The notes below the pieces were generated by a model. That model ran no database searches. It had not been told where the DNA came from and was given only the letters and a program-made list of their open reading frames with translations. Shown piece by piece: positions 25,953 through 33,737 of a stretch of DNA of 64,000 bases (position 1 is its first letter; each line of letters starts with the position of its first letter). This DNA comes from Paenibacillus silvestris (lineage in GTDB: Bacteria; Bacillota; Bacilli; Paenibacillales; NBRC-103111), in NCBI RefSeq assembly GCF_009882985.1, contig NZ_WTUZ01000020.1:495353-559352 (forward strand), written 5' to 3'. The translations under genes were made by a program, and so were the position numbers.

Positions 25953-26867
25953 TTACACAACTTGAACAAAGGTGCGTATGGCTCTTTTCAAACTGCCTTC
26001 ACTTTGCTGCAGGGCTTGTTCAGCATCCGCGGCATTCATGCCTGTTTTGATCATCATAATTGCTAATTTACAGTTCATGGAAGCAGCTTCCAAATGAGTC
26101 ATAGCCGTCGCTTCGTCAACACCTGATGCCGCTCGAATAATACGTACGGAACGATCACGCAATTTGATGTTACTTGCTTTCATGTCCACCATTAGGTTGT
26201 TATAAGTCTTCCCTAATTTAACCATCGTACAAGTCGTAAGCATATTTAGAACCAGCTTCTGTGCTGTTCCCGCTTTCAATCGGGTAGATCCCATAATCAC
26301 TTCCGGCCCTACGACAGGCGCGATGCATACATCACAGACAGGTGCTAATTTCGAGTTCTTGTTATTCACTACACCGATTGTCGAAGCCCCAATTTCCTGC
26401 GCTCTTCTCAAAGCAGCAATAACGAATTGTGCGCTTCCACTAGCTGTAATACCAATAACCGCATCCTTGTCAGTCACACCACAACGCTCAATAAGTGCTA
26501 CCCCTTCATCTGCGTTATCCTCAAATCCTTCAACCGCAAATCTTAGGGCCACATCCCCACCAGCAATATGACCTTGCACCAGCATGGCATCTACACCAAA
26601 AGTAGGAGGACATTCAGAAGCGTCGAGCACACCGAGTCTGCCAGAAGATCCGGCCCCTACGTAGAACATTCTGCCGCCATTTTTCAGCACATGATGCAAA
26701 ATGTCGACCGCTTTCATAATCTGCGGAATCTCCGCTTCTACGGCCGTTGGAACTGTTGCATCCTGTTCATTCATCAAACGTAACATTTGTTCTGTTGTAC
26801 ATTCGTCGATATTCAGTGTTTTCTCATTAATTTCTTCCGTAGTCAACCCCGACAGATACTCATCCAT
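25953..26867 (-). CDS. murQ: N-acetylmuramic acid 6-phosphate etherase
   Basis: MurQ cleaves the lactyl ether of MurNAc-6-phosphate to give GlcNAc-6-phosphate and D-lactate. The 304-residue protein has the family start TTEEINEKTLNIDECTTEQML, the SIS-domain motif YVGAGSSGRLGVLDASECPPTF with the catalytic Glu, and the C-terminal helical UBA-like part. It is the first gene of the operon, after a good sigma-A promoter at 26909-26937, and is preceded by the murR regulator gene in the same orientation with a terminator between them. Confidence 0.96.
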   Translation of the reverse strand: MDEYLSGLTTEEINEKTLNIDECTTEQMLRLMNEQDATVPTAVEAEIPQIMKAVDILHHVLKNGGRMFYVGAGSSGRLGVLDASECPPTFGVDAMLVQGHIAGGDVALRFAVEGFEDNADEGVALIERCGVTDKDAVIGITASGSAQFVIAALRRAQEIGASTIGVVNNKNSKLAPVCDVCIAPVVGPEVIMGSTRLKAGTAQKLVLNMLTTCTMVKLGKTYNNLMVDMKASNIKLRDRSVRIIRAASGVDEATAMTHLEAASMNCKLAIMMIKTGMNAADAEQALQQSEGSLKRAIRTFVQVV

Positions 26868-26908
26868 TGTCTCATCCTCCTATCCTGTTTCTTTAAGTTT
26901 CTAAATTC

Positions 26909-26937
26909 ATACTAGCGAAAAATTTCATCATGGTCAA
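26909..26937 (-). promoter_or_regulatory. Sigma-A promoter of the murQ operon
   Basis: On the (-) strand TTGACC (26932-26937) is followed after 17 bases by TAGTAT (26909-26914), with murQ starting about 40 bases further on. The spacer contains the palindrome GAAAAATTTC (26917-26926), which may be part of a repressor site. Confidence 0.8.
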
Positions 26938-26945
26938 TAGTTTTT

Positions 26946-26972
26946 GAAATTTTATTTTATTATACAATAAAA
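26946..26972 (-). promoter_or_regulatory. Candidate MurR operator upstream of murQ
   Basis: Directly upstream of the -35 box lie GAAATTTTATTT (26946-26957) and the near-perfect palindrome TTTTATTATACAATAAAA (26955-26972). The same 12 bases, GAAATTTTATTT, occur at 28032-28043, just upstream of the murR -35 box. A shared word in both promoters of a regulator and its presumed target suggests the operator. The assignment to MurR is inference. Confidence 0.45.
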
Positions 26973-27002
26973 AATTGAATTTTTATTTTGGCACACAACA
27001 AA

Positions 27003-27041
27003 AAAAAGACAACAGCTTTATCATGCTTAGCCGTTGTCTTT
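27003..27041 (-). terminator. Rho-independent terminator after murR
   Basis: Read on the (-) strand, AAAGACAACGGC is followed by a loop and GCTGTTGTCTTT, then a run of T residues. It separates murR from the murQ operon, so the two have independent promoters. Confidence 0.85.
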
Positions 27042-27046
27042 CTTAT

Positions 27047-27913
27047 TCACTTACGGTGCTTGCTGCTGGCAATAATATCATGCGTTTTTGACAAATATTT
27101 CTTCACTTTTTTGTACTCTGCGCTGGCTACTCCAGCAAAAAGAATATCAATTACCGTTAGCATCGCAATGCGCGAACCCATCGCTCCACTGCGAATTGTT
27201 ACCTCAGGTGTAGAAATACTGAGCACGATGTCCGCCTTTTCAGCTAACTCGCTCTTATTATATTTCGTGATCGCGATGACGGTAGCCCCGTTCTTTTTGA
27301 CAATGTCCAGCGACTCAATAATTTCAATGGTACTGCCGGAATTTGAAATAAAGATAGCTACATCCGATTTATCAAGAAGTGTTGCATTCGTTAGTTGGCT
27401 GTGTCCGTCTGTATAGGAATGACACATCTTGTTGATCCGCGAAAACTTCTGCTCCGCGTCGATACACACCAATCCGGATGCACCAATTCCGAAGAAAACA
27501 ATGCGGCTGCTCTCGCGCAGCACCTTAACCGCACGGGCGATTTCATTTTTATCAATCACGCTTAATGTATCTTCAATCGATTTGCTATTATTACGAGAAA
27601 TATTAGAGATAATAATGGAAAGATCATCCCCAGGCTGAATATCGGTATACTGATCCTTCTGCTCATCATCCATAGAGCCAATTGAAGCCGAAATACTGAC
27701 GATGAAATTACGGTAGCCTTTGTACCCCATTGTTTTGCAGAACCGCAGCACCGATGCGTCGCTAGTTTTCGTCAACTGAGCAAGACTCTTGATCGATAAA
27801 TGAGGAATCTCTTCTAAATTTTCTAAGATGTACTCCGCTACCAGCTTCTCTACAGGCGTAAGACTTTCTTTCATATCCCGAATTTTGATCAAAATGTTGT
27901 CGTTAATTGCCAT
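27047..27913 (-). CDS. murR: RpiR-family transcriptional regulator with SIS domain (MurR-like)
   Basis: This 288-residue protein has an N-terminal HTH_6 domain (about 1-77, with LAQLTKTSDASVLRFCKTMGYKGYRNF) and a C-terminal SIS sugar-phosphate isomerase-like domain (about 110-250, with FFGIGASGLVCIDAEQKF and ISNSGSTIEIIESL) that would bind a phospho-amino sugar. MurR in other bacteria represses murQ genes and responds to MurNAc-6-phosphate, and this gene sits directly upstream of murQ. It has its own promoter (28003-28031) and a terminator behind it. Confidence 0.88.
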   Translation of the reverse strand: MAINDNILIKIRDMKESLTPVEKLVAEYILENLEEIPHLSIKSLAQLTKTSDASVLRFCKTMGYKGYRNFIVSISASIGSMDDEQKDQYTDIQPGDDLSIIISNISRNNSKSIEDTLSVIDKNEIARAVKVLRESSRIVFFGIGASGLVCIDAEQKFSRINKMCHSYTDGHSQLTNATLLDKSDVAIFISNSGSTIEIIESLDIVKKNGATVIAITKYNKSELAEKADIVLSISTPEVTIRSGAMGSRIAMLTVIDILFAGVASAEYKKVKKYLSKTHDIIASSKHRK

Positions 27914-28002
27914 CGCTTTTCCCTACTCGCCATATATTATCGGAGCTAAAATTACTAATATCATACGAATATTCTTTTAAAAACACAAGATGATCTTCTC
28001 CT

Positions 28003-28044
28003 ATCGTAACGGATTCCCAGTCGCCAATCAAGAAATTTTATTTC
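28003..28044 (-). promoter_or_regulatory. murR promoter with candidate operator
   Basis: On the (-) strand TTGATT (28026-28031) and TACGAT (28003-28008) are 17 bases apart. Immediately upstream lies GAAATTTTATTTC (28032-28044), itself a palindrome and shared with the murQ promoter. Autoregulation by MurR is inferred. Confidence 0.6.
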
Positions 28045-28102
28045 AGTACTTATTATTAAAATAAAAATTAAATTCCAATATAAAAGATTGCTCGGAAGGA
28101 AT

Positions 28103-28155
28103 AAAAAAAGGGCTATCCCTACAAGTCGAATGTGACTTGTGGGATAGCCCTTTTT
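28103..28155. terminator. Bidirectional rho-independent terminator
   Basis: AAAAAGGGCTATCCC and GGGATAGCCCTTTTT form a stem of about 20 pairs including an inner CAAGTC/GACTTG, with A and T runs on the two sides. It stands between the rarD-like gene, which reads towards it, and the murR promoter. Confidence 0.85.
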
Positions 28156-28199
28156 GGTTTCACTTGGCCAACTCGCCGGCGCTGGGTGGCTTTAAGAAG

Positions 28200-28336
28200 T
28201 TAGCTGGAATTTCTCCAGCTAATTTATTTAAATCTTCGTTTTCCAGTTGAATAACTGGAAAATCTCCTTTTAATTCGCTCGAAATTGGCTTCGAGCGGGC
28301 GAGATGGCTGATTTAACTGGAGTTTTTCCAGTTAAA
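28200..28336. repeat. Cluster of four perfect palindromes
   Basis: Four hairpins occur within 137 bases: TTAGCTGGA/TCCAGCTAA (28200-28222), TTTTCCAGTT/AACTGGAAAA (28239-28262), CGCTCGAA/TTCGAGCG (28276-28297) and TTTAACTGGA/TCCAGTTAAA (28312-28336). Loops are 4-6 bases. Three share the CTGGA/TCCAG core. No T runs follow, so they do not look like terminators. The rest of 28337-28513 holds two CTACTCCAA-type words (28392, 28448) also found in the 14.8-15.4 kb repeats, and no gene. Confidence 0.8.
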
Positions 28337-28513
28337 CCCGTTACGACGTCCTGGAAGAGAGGAAATAACAGGATAATTTCCATCTATTTTGGCTACTCCA
28401 ACTAATCATCCACCACTGCCGCCGTTTCACGCGCCTTACTGAACTAGCTACTCCAAGTAATCAGATGCCTGTGCCTCAATGGAGCACGAGTGCGCACATG
28501 CCTCGGCCAGCTG

Positions 28514-29416
28514 TTACCCCGCTTCCGCAGCAGAAGCAGCAGCAGCCGTCGTCCGAGCCATACGCATCGACGCCAAGGCGTAGACGATGAGTGCCGCCCA
28601 GATCAGGGAGAAGCTGATCAGCAGCACCGGCGAAAACTTCTCCTTAAATACGAATACGCTAAGGAGCAGCGTAATAGAAGGTCCGATGTATTGGATGAAG
28701 CCCAGCATCGATAACGGAAGCCGAGCCGCTGCTTTGGCGAACCACAGCAAAGGCAAAGCTGTCGCTGCGCCTGACAATAAAAGCATGACAAACGAAGCTG
28801 TCGGAAGCGACCAAGCCGCTTCATGATGAGTGAAATGCAAGTAAACGACATAAGCCACAGCGATAGGAAAAACAATCGCGGTTTCTCCAGCCAGTCCAAT
28901 AGAAGCTTCGTAGGACACTTTCTTTTTCACTAGGCTATAAACGCCGAACGAAGCCGCCAGCGACAAGGATACCCACGGGAATCTGCCGTAATCAATCGTA
29001 GCAACCAAAACGCCGGCCCCCGCCAAAGCGACAGCAAGCCACTGACTGCGGGTAGGTTTCTCACGCAGAAATAGGACGGCAAGCATAACGTTAAAGAGCG
29101 GTGTAATGTAATATCCGATACTCGTCTCAATAACATGTCCGTTGTTGACCGCCCAGATGAAGATCAGCCAGTTGGACGAAATCAAGATCGAGCTAGCCGC
29201 GACTACAAGCAATGTCTTGCGGTTCGTAAACATATTCCGTAGCTGCGCCATTTTACCGCGCCCTACGAATAGAAGCAGAGCCATAAATACAAATGACCAA
29301 ATGACACGGTGTGCCAAGATTTCCCCAGCAAGCAGCGACTCAAATGATCTCCAATAAACAGGCAGCAAGCCCCATGCGATATAGGCAATAATGGCGTACC
29401 AAAGCCCTTTTTTCAT
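28514..29416 (-). CDS. rarD: EamA/RarD-type drug/metabolite transporter
   Basis: This 300-residue membrane protein has about ten hydrophobic segments. The start MKKGLWYAIIAYIAWGLLPVYW and motifs such as SSNWLIFIWAVNNGHVIETSLGYYI-like text (here SIGYYITPLFNV) and MLGFIQYIGPSITLLL are characteristic of the RarD family (chloramphenicol-sensitive protein). Its substrate is not established. It stands alone and its neighbours do not suggest a pathway. Confidence 0.88.
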   Translation of the reverse strand: MKKGLWYAIIAYIAWGLLPVYWRSFESLLAGEILAHRVIWSFVFMALLLFVGRGKMAQLRNMFTNRKTLLVVAASSILISSNWLIFIWAVNNGHVIETSIGYYITPLFNVMLAVLFLREKPTRSQWLAVALAGAGVLVATIDYGRFPWVSLSLAASFGVYSLVKKKVSYEASIGLAGETAIVFPIAVAYVVYLHFTHHEAAWSLPTASFVMLLLSGAATALPLLWFAKAAARLPLSMLGFIQYIGPSITLLLSVFVFKEKFSPVLLISFSLIWAALIVYALASMRMARTTAAAASAAEAG

Positions 29417-29550
29417 GATCGAATCCTTCTTTCACTATCTAATTACAGTCCCCTATGAATCTAGTTGATTCATCCGTAGGTTAATTTTGCATTCCCCTAT
29501 TGTAACATAGTGTGTCACATCTGTCCGTACCTAGTTGCGTCCACTTTTTC

Positions 29551-29585
29551 ACAAAAAAAATAAACCCCCGATAGACGAGAGTTCG
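29551..29585 (-). terminator. Likely terminator of the 29.6-32.8 kb transporter operon
   Basis: On the (-) strand AACTCTCG, a 5-base loop and CGGGGGTT (8 pairs, two of them G-T) are followed by a T-rich run of about ten bases. It lies 25-60 bases after the permease stop. Confidence 0.65.
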
Positions 29586-29608
29586 AAAATGATAGTTCTA
29601 TGATGCTA

Positions 29609-30499
29609 TTACCCTTTTACAGAACCCGCAGCAATACCTTCCACGATTCGATTGCTTAGCAGCAAGAAAGCCACCAGTATCGGTAAAATACTGATCATCA
29701 ACGTAGCGCCGATAGCTCCCCAGTCCGTCGTATATTGACCGATGAAATTTTGTACGCCGACCGTTAGCGTTTTATATTTCTCCGAACTAATGAAGGTATT
29801 GACGAAAATAAACTCATTCCAATTATAAATCATATTGATAATAACAGCCGTGGATAGCACCGATACCGTCATCGGCAGCGTAATGCTGAAGAACATACGG
29901 TTCACCGAGCACCCGTCCATAACCGCCGCTTCTTCCACTTCACGAGGCAGCGTGTAATAGAATCCGAGCATAATCATAATCGTAATCGGCAGATTGAAAG
30001 AGATGTACGACAGAATGATGGACAACGGATGGTTGGTCAAATGTGTTTTTGTGAAAAAACTGAACAGCGGGATCAGCGTTGAGTGTACCGGGATCATCAA
30101 TCCGACCATGAACAGGCCTAGCACGAACGATTGCAGCTTCCACTTCATCCGCGTTAAAGCGAACGTAACCAGGCTTGCCAGCAATACCGTAACCGCTACA
30201 GAAACCACTGTCATCCACACACTGTTAAAAAAGTAATTATTGATATGGCCCTGCGTCCATACCTTCTCATAATTTTCCCAGCGCAGCCTTTCCGGAAAGG
30301 CCATTGGCGCCAGATTAAAGATTTCTTCGTTATTTTTTAAAGAAAACAACATAAGCCACAACAAAGGAACGACCTGGATCACAGCGACGATGGTCAAAAT
30401 CGCATACAGCACGCCATATCCAATCCGCTCCGGCAGCTTGCTCCGCATGATCTGGGGCTGGGCTTGACGCTCAATCGTTTCGATATTCACCCTAATCAA
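29609..30499 (-). CDS. Sugar ABC transporter permease, CUT1 MalG type
   Basis: This permease of about 293-296 residues has six membrane segments and the EAA loop REVEEAAVMDGCSVNRMFFSITLPMT, and ends RIVEGIAAGSVKG. The frame allows a TTG at 30499, but a GTG at 30490 has AGGAG 10 bases before it. It lies 10 bases after its partner permease. The substrate is an unidentified oligosaccharide. Confidence 0.9.
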   Translation of the reverse strand: MIRVNIETIERQAQPQIMRSKLPERIGYGVLYAILTIVAVIQVVPLLWLMLFSLKNNEEIFNLAPMAFPERLRWENYEKVWTQGHINNYFFNSVWMTVVSVAVTVLLASLVTFALTRMKWKLQSFVLGLFMVGLMIPVHSTLIPLFSFFTKTHLTNHPLSIILSYISFNLPITIMIMLGFYYTLPREVEEAAVMDGCSVNRMFFSITLPMTVSVLSTAVIINMIYNWNEFIFVNTFISSEKYKTLTVGVQNFIGQYTTDWGAIGATLMISILPILVAFLLLSNRIVEGIAAGSVKG

Positions 30500-30509
30500 G
30501 CTCCTTTCG

Positions 30510-31400
30510 TTACGAATATTGGATATTATCTTTGGATGCTGTCGCCTTGCGAATCAACCATGTCACGACGAGACAGATGATCAACAGGAAAAAGCCAATA
30601 GCGCTGGCGTAGCCGAAATCGTAGCCTTTGAACGCTTTGCGATACATGTAGGAAGCCATAACTTCGCTGGCACCATTCGGTCCACCGCCTGTCATCACAT
30701 AGATCAGGTCAAAATATTTCAACGACCCGACAACCGCAAGGACTACGGTCACTTTCATAACCTCGGCGATCAAAGGAATCCGAATGGATAGCGCAATTCG
30801 CCATGGGCTGGCGCCATCGATGCGTGCGGATTCAATCAGCGAAGTGGGCACATTTTTCAAAGCAGCATAGTAAATCAGGATATAGAATCCCGCGTACTGC
30901 CACAGGATCGGAATAAAAATAGCATAGAGAACAATCGATGGATTAGAAAGCCATTCAGGTGTATGCTGGACCCCCAGCGACGTCAGGATATGATTGAGCA
31001 TTCCGTTCGTCGGGTGGAAAATTTTCAGCCATAGTTGGGCAATTGCTACCGAAGACAGCAGCATCGGAATTAAATAGACTTTGCGAAACAGATTCGCTCC
31101 GCGAAGGTTGGCCGATAGGACTAACGCTACTAACAAGTAGACGAGTAGGCTCAGCGCCGAAAAGATTGCAAGCAGAAAAGAATGTTTGGCACTGCTCCAG
31201 AACAATTCATCACGAAGCAGCTCCATGTAATTATGCAAGCCGATAAAGCTCATTTTACCGACGCCGTCCCATTTCATTAATCCGTAATAGCCCGTCATGA
31301 CGATCGGCATGTAGATAAGGGCCACAACCAGAAGTAACGAGGGAATGACGTACAAAGCGATCATGGATTTATTGGACATGACTTTATCCATAACGGACAC
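30510..31400 (-). CDS. Sugar ABC transporter permease, CUT1 MalF type
   Basis: This 296-residue inner-membrane permease has six segments and the EAA loop TSLIESARIDGASPWRIALSIRIPLI. It follows the binding-protein gene after a strong hairpin and precedes the second permease by 9 bases. The three genes make one transporter that probably uses a shared ATPase, since none is encoded nearby. Confidence 0.9.
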   Translation of the reverse strand: MSVMDKVMSNKSMIALYVIPSLLLVVALIYMPIVMTGYYGLMKWDGVGKMSFIGLHNYMELLRDELFWSSAKHSFLLAIFSALSLLVYLLVALVLSANLRGANLFRKVYLIPMLLSSVAIAQLWLKIFHPTNGMLNHILTSLGVQHTPEWLSNPSIVLYAIFIPILWQYAGFYILIYYAALKNVPTSLIESARIDGASPWRIALSIRIPLIAEVMKVTVVLAVVGSLKYFDLIYVMTGGGPNGASEVMASYMYRKAFKGYDFGYASAIGFFLLIICLVVTWLIRKATASKDNIQYS

Positions 31401-31424
31401 TTCCCTTTCTTACCGATATAGGAA

Positions 31425-31456
31425 AAGGACATACCGCGATGTCGGGATATGTCCTT
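31425..31456 (-). other. Hairpin between binding protein and permease (attenuator-like)
   Basis: AAGGACATA (31425-31433) and TATGTCCTT (31448-31456) pair perfectly. On the (-) strand the stem is followed by TTTTCC, so partial termination may lower permease expression relative to binding protein. Confidence 0.7.
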
Positions 31457-31474
31457 CCCACTCGATTCATTTGG

Positions 31475-32833
31475 TTACTTACCTTCTTTGGCCAATGCTT
31501 CCTCATGCTTTTTCGCAAACTCTTCCGGCGAAACTGCCTTGCCGAACAACGCTTGGATCATGTTCAAGTGAACTTCCGCGGAAGCCGGTTTCATCTGTAC
31601 GTCAGCGAACAATGTGATATTGCTGGCTTTATTTAGCTCATTTAACAAGTCAATGTACATTTGCGGCAGCTTCACTTTGGATGTATCTACTTTCGTCGCT
31701 GGGATAACACCCGCTTCAGTAATCGCGTGCTCGCCCCACTTCTGAACGAAGAAGGAAACGAATTTCTTGGACTCTTCTTTGACTTTCGAGTTGTTGGCAA
31801 CGAACAAGCCTACGCCCGGTCCGCCAACCCAGCTGTCCAAGTTCCCTTTGCCGCCATCGACGGTCGGGAATTTAAAGAAGCCGATTTGATCCTTGAACGC
31901 TTGTGGGACATCTTTGTTCGTTGTGTAGTTCGGCAGCTCCCATGTTCCCATCATGTACATCGCCGCTTTGCTGTTCATGAATTCGGCTTTGCCTTCATCG
32001 TTAGAAAGCCCGTTGAAGCCTTTGTTGAACCCGTTCATATCAACCAGCTGCGTAATTTCGGAAGCAGCGCGCACCAAGCCAGGATCATTGAAGGAACCGG
32101 TGCGGTCAATGGCTTTCTTCAACGTTTCCGGTCCGCCAATGCGATCGGCCAGATACATGTACCACAGGGAGCCGGTCCAACGGTCCTTGTTACCAAGCGC
32201 GATTGGGGCAACCCCGTTGGTGCTTAGTATTTTGACCACATTTTTGAATTCATCATAGGTTTTCGGCACTTGCAGGTTATATTTCGCAAAAATCGCTTTA
32301 TTGTAGTACACCGGCACAATGTTCAGCTCCACCGGAAGCCCGTAGGTTTTACCGCCAAAAGCATAAGCATTCGTCGTTCCGTTAACGAATTTGTCCTTCA
32401 AATCTCCTTGCAGCAGATCATCAAGCGGGGCGAACATGTCGCCTTTCACATAAGGATCCATGTAGCCAGCAGCCCATGTGAAGCCTACATCCGGCAATGC
32501 GTTGGAAGTGGATAGGACCTTCATTTTATTTTTATATTGCTCATTCTCAAGCACTTCTTGTTCAATGGTTACATTCGGATTTGCGGTTTGATACTCTTTA
32601 ATGATATCGTTTACAATTTTGTTTTGCGTTGCGGAGTTACCGGTCGGCCAGAGGTGCATCATTTTGATCGTTACTTTCTTAGCTGGTTGCGCGCTTTCTG
32701 CGCCTGCCTTGGCTGTTTCTTTGGCTGGCTGCGGTGTGCTGGCACTCTCCGTTGTAGAACTGGAGCACCCGGATAGAACCAAACCAAGACTAAGCATCGT
32801 CGTCATCGTCCATGTAAGCGTTTTTCTTGCCAT
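31475..32833 (-). CDS. Sugar-binding lipoprotein of a CUT1 ABC transporter
   Basis: This 452-residue protein has a lipoprotein signal (LGLVLSGCSSS) and a type 1 solute-binding domain. It is the first gene of the transporter operon and lies just downstream of the YesM/YesN-type two-component pair, which in this group of bacteria typically activates such transporters. A cre-like site lies about 40-55 bases before its start. Confidence 0.92.
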   Translation of the reverse strand: MARKTLTWTMTTMLSLGLVLSGCSSSTTESASTPQPAKETAKAGAESAQPAKKVTIKMMHLWPTGNSATQNKIVNDIIKEYQTANPNVTIEQEVLENEQYKNKMKVLSTSNALPDVGFTWAAGYMDPYVKGDMFAPLDDLLQGDLKDKFVNGTTNAYAFGGKTYGLPVELNIVPVYYNKAIFAKYNLQVPKTYDEFKNVVKILSTNGVAPIALGNKDRWTGSLWYMYLADRIGGPETLKKAIDRTGSFNDPGLVRAASEITQLVDMNGFNKGFNGLSNDEGKAEFMNSKAAMYMMGTWELPNYTTNKDVPQAFKDQIGFFKFPTVDGGKGNLDSWVGGPGVGLFVANNSKVKEESKKFVSFFVQKWGEHAITEAGVIPATKVDTSKVKLPQMYIDLLNELNKASNITLFADVQMKPASAEVHLNMIQALFGKAVSPEEFAKKHEEALAKEGK

Positions 32834-32872
32834 GCGTTGTTTCCCCCTTAAACTATGTTTGCTACGAGTCTT

Positions 32873-32888
32873 ATTGTAGCGCTTTCAT
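32873..32888 (-). promoter_or_regulatory. Candidate cre site (CcpA) for the transporter operon
   Basis: ATGAAAGCGCTACAAT on the (-) strand differs from the cre consensus (W-TG-N-AA-N-CG-N-W-N-N-CA-W) by one base. Its location in front of a sugar transporter fits catabolite control. Confidence 0.6.
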
Positions 32889-32927
32889 TGAGACGACAGG
32901 GAGTAACGGCTATCGGGAAATATACCA

Positions 32928-33737
32928 CTATTTTTGGGTTTCTAATTCCTCTTCGTTCTCATTCGCCTGCTTCCGGTATTGATTCGGGCTGATCCCTTCA
33001 TAGTCTTTGAACAGTTTGATGAAATATTTCGATGTCTGGTACCCAATCTGCTCGGAAATGTCTGCAATCGTCAGCCTAGTCTGCAAAAGAAGCTCCTTCG
33101 CTTTCTGAATCCGGCTCCTCGTGACATATTCACTGAATGTGAAGCCTGTCTGTTCCTTAAAAAGAGCACTGAAATAGCTCGGATTCAAATGGATGTGCCC
33201 GGCCACCTCGCTCATGCCCAGAGGTTCCTGGAGATGCTCCTCTACATAAAGCACCGCTTGCCTGACGGGAGGGCTGTAGTTCATGGAGACGGTTTTGGCT
33301 TGCATGAGCCGGGAATCAACCATTTTCTCCATCGTTTCCACACGCCCGCGCTCTTCTTCAATCTGCAGCGCCTGCTCAACGGCTTCGAGCAGCTTGCTCT
33401 TTTTAATCGGCTTGAGCAAATAGTTAACGACACCTAGCTGAATGGCCGTTTGAGCATATTGGAAATCCGGATGTCCCGAGATGACGATAACGACAGGCTT
33501 ATGCCCTGTACTCCGTGAATCCTCTACGACTTGCAGTCCGCTGATCTCCGGCATGCGAATATCGGTGATAAGCAGATGCACCGGGCGGGTGTTGAGCACT
33601 TCCAGCGCTTCCGTGCCATTGCTGCTGCTTAGGATGTGGTAGCGGCCGATCGACCAGGCTTCGAGCGTTTTGCGGATGCCTTCCCTAGTTAGCGGCTCAT
33701 CGTCAACGATCAGAATTGTTTTGCTCGGTGAAATCAT
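32928..33737 (-). CDS. Response regulator with AraC output domain, YesN type
   Basis: Receiver domain at residues 1-125 (ILIVDDEPL, phospho-acceptor Asp in LLITDIRMP, Lys in LLKPIKKS) and an AraC-type double HTH at the C-terminus (about 165-265, ISEQIGYQTSKYFIKLFKDYEGISPNQYR). The frame extends upstream to 33926, but the ATG at 33737 with AAGGAGG 7 bases before it gives a normal start, MISPSKTIL, and 269 residues. It overlaps the kinase gene by 35 bases. It probably activates the adjacent transporter. Confidence 0.92.
   Translation of the reverse strand: MISPSKTILIVDDEPLTREGIRKTLEAWSIGRYHILSSSNGTEALEVLNTRPVHLLITDIRMPEISGLQVVEDSRSTGHKPVVIVISGHPDFQYAQTAIQLGVVNYLLKPIKKSKLLEAVEQALQIEEERGRVETMEKMVDSRLMQAKTVSMNYSPPVRQAVLYVEEHLQEPLGMSEVAGHIHLNPSYFSALFKEQTGFTFSEYVTRSRIQKAKELLLQTRLTIADISEQIGYQTSKYFIKLFKDYEGISPNQYRKQANENEEELETQK

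Noticed and set aside
28103..28155. A small RNA gene in the strong hairpin
   Set aside because: It is simply a bidirectional terminator with A and T tracts on both sides and no upstream promoter of its own.
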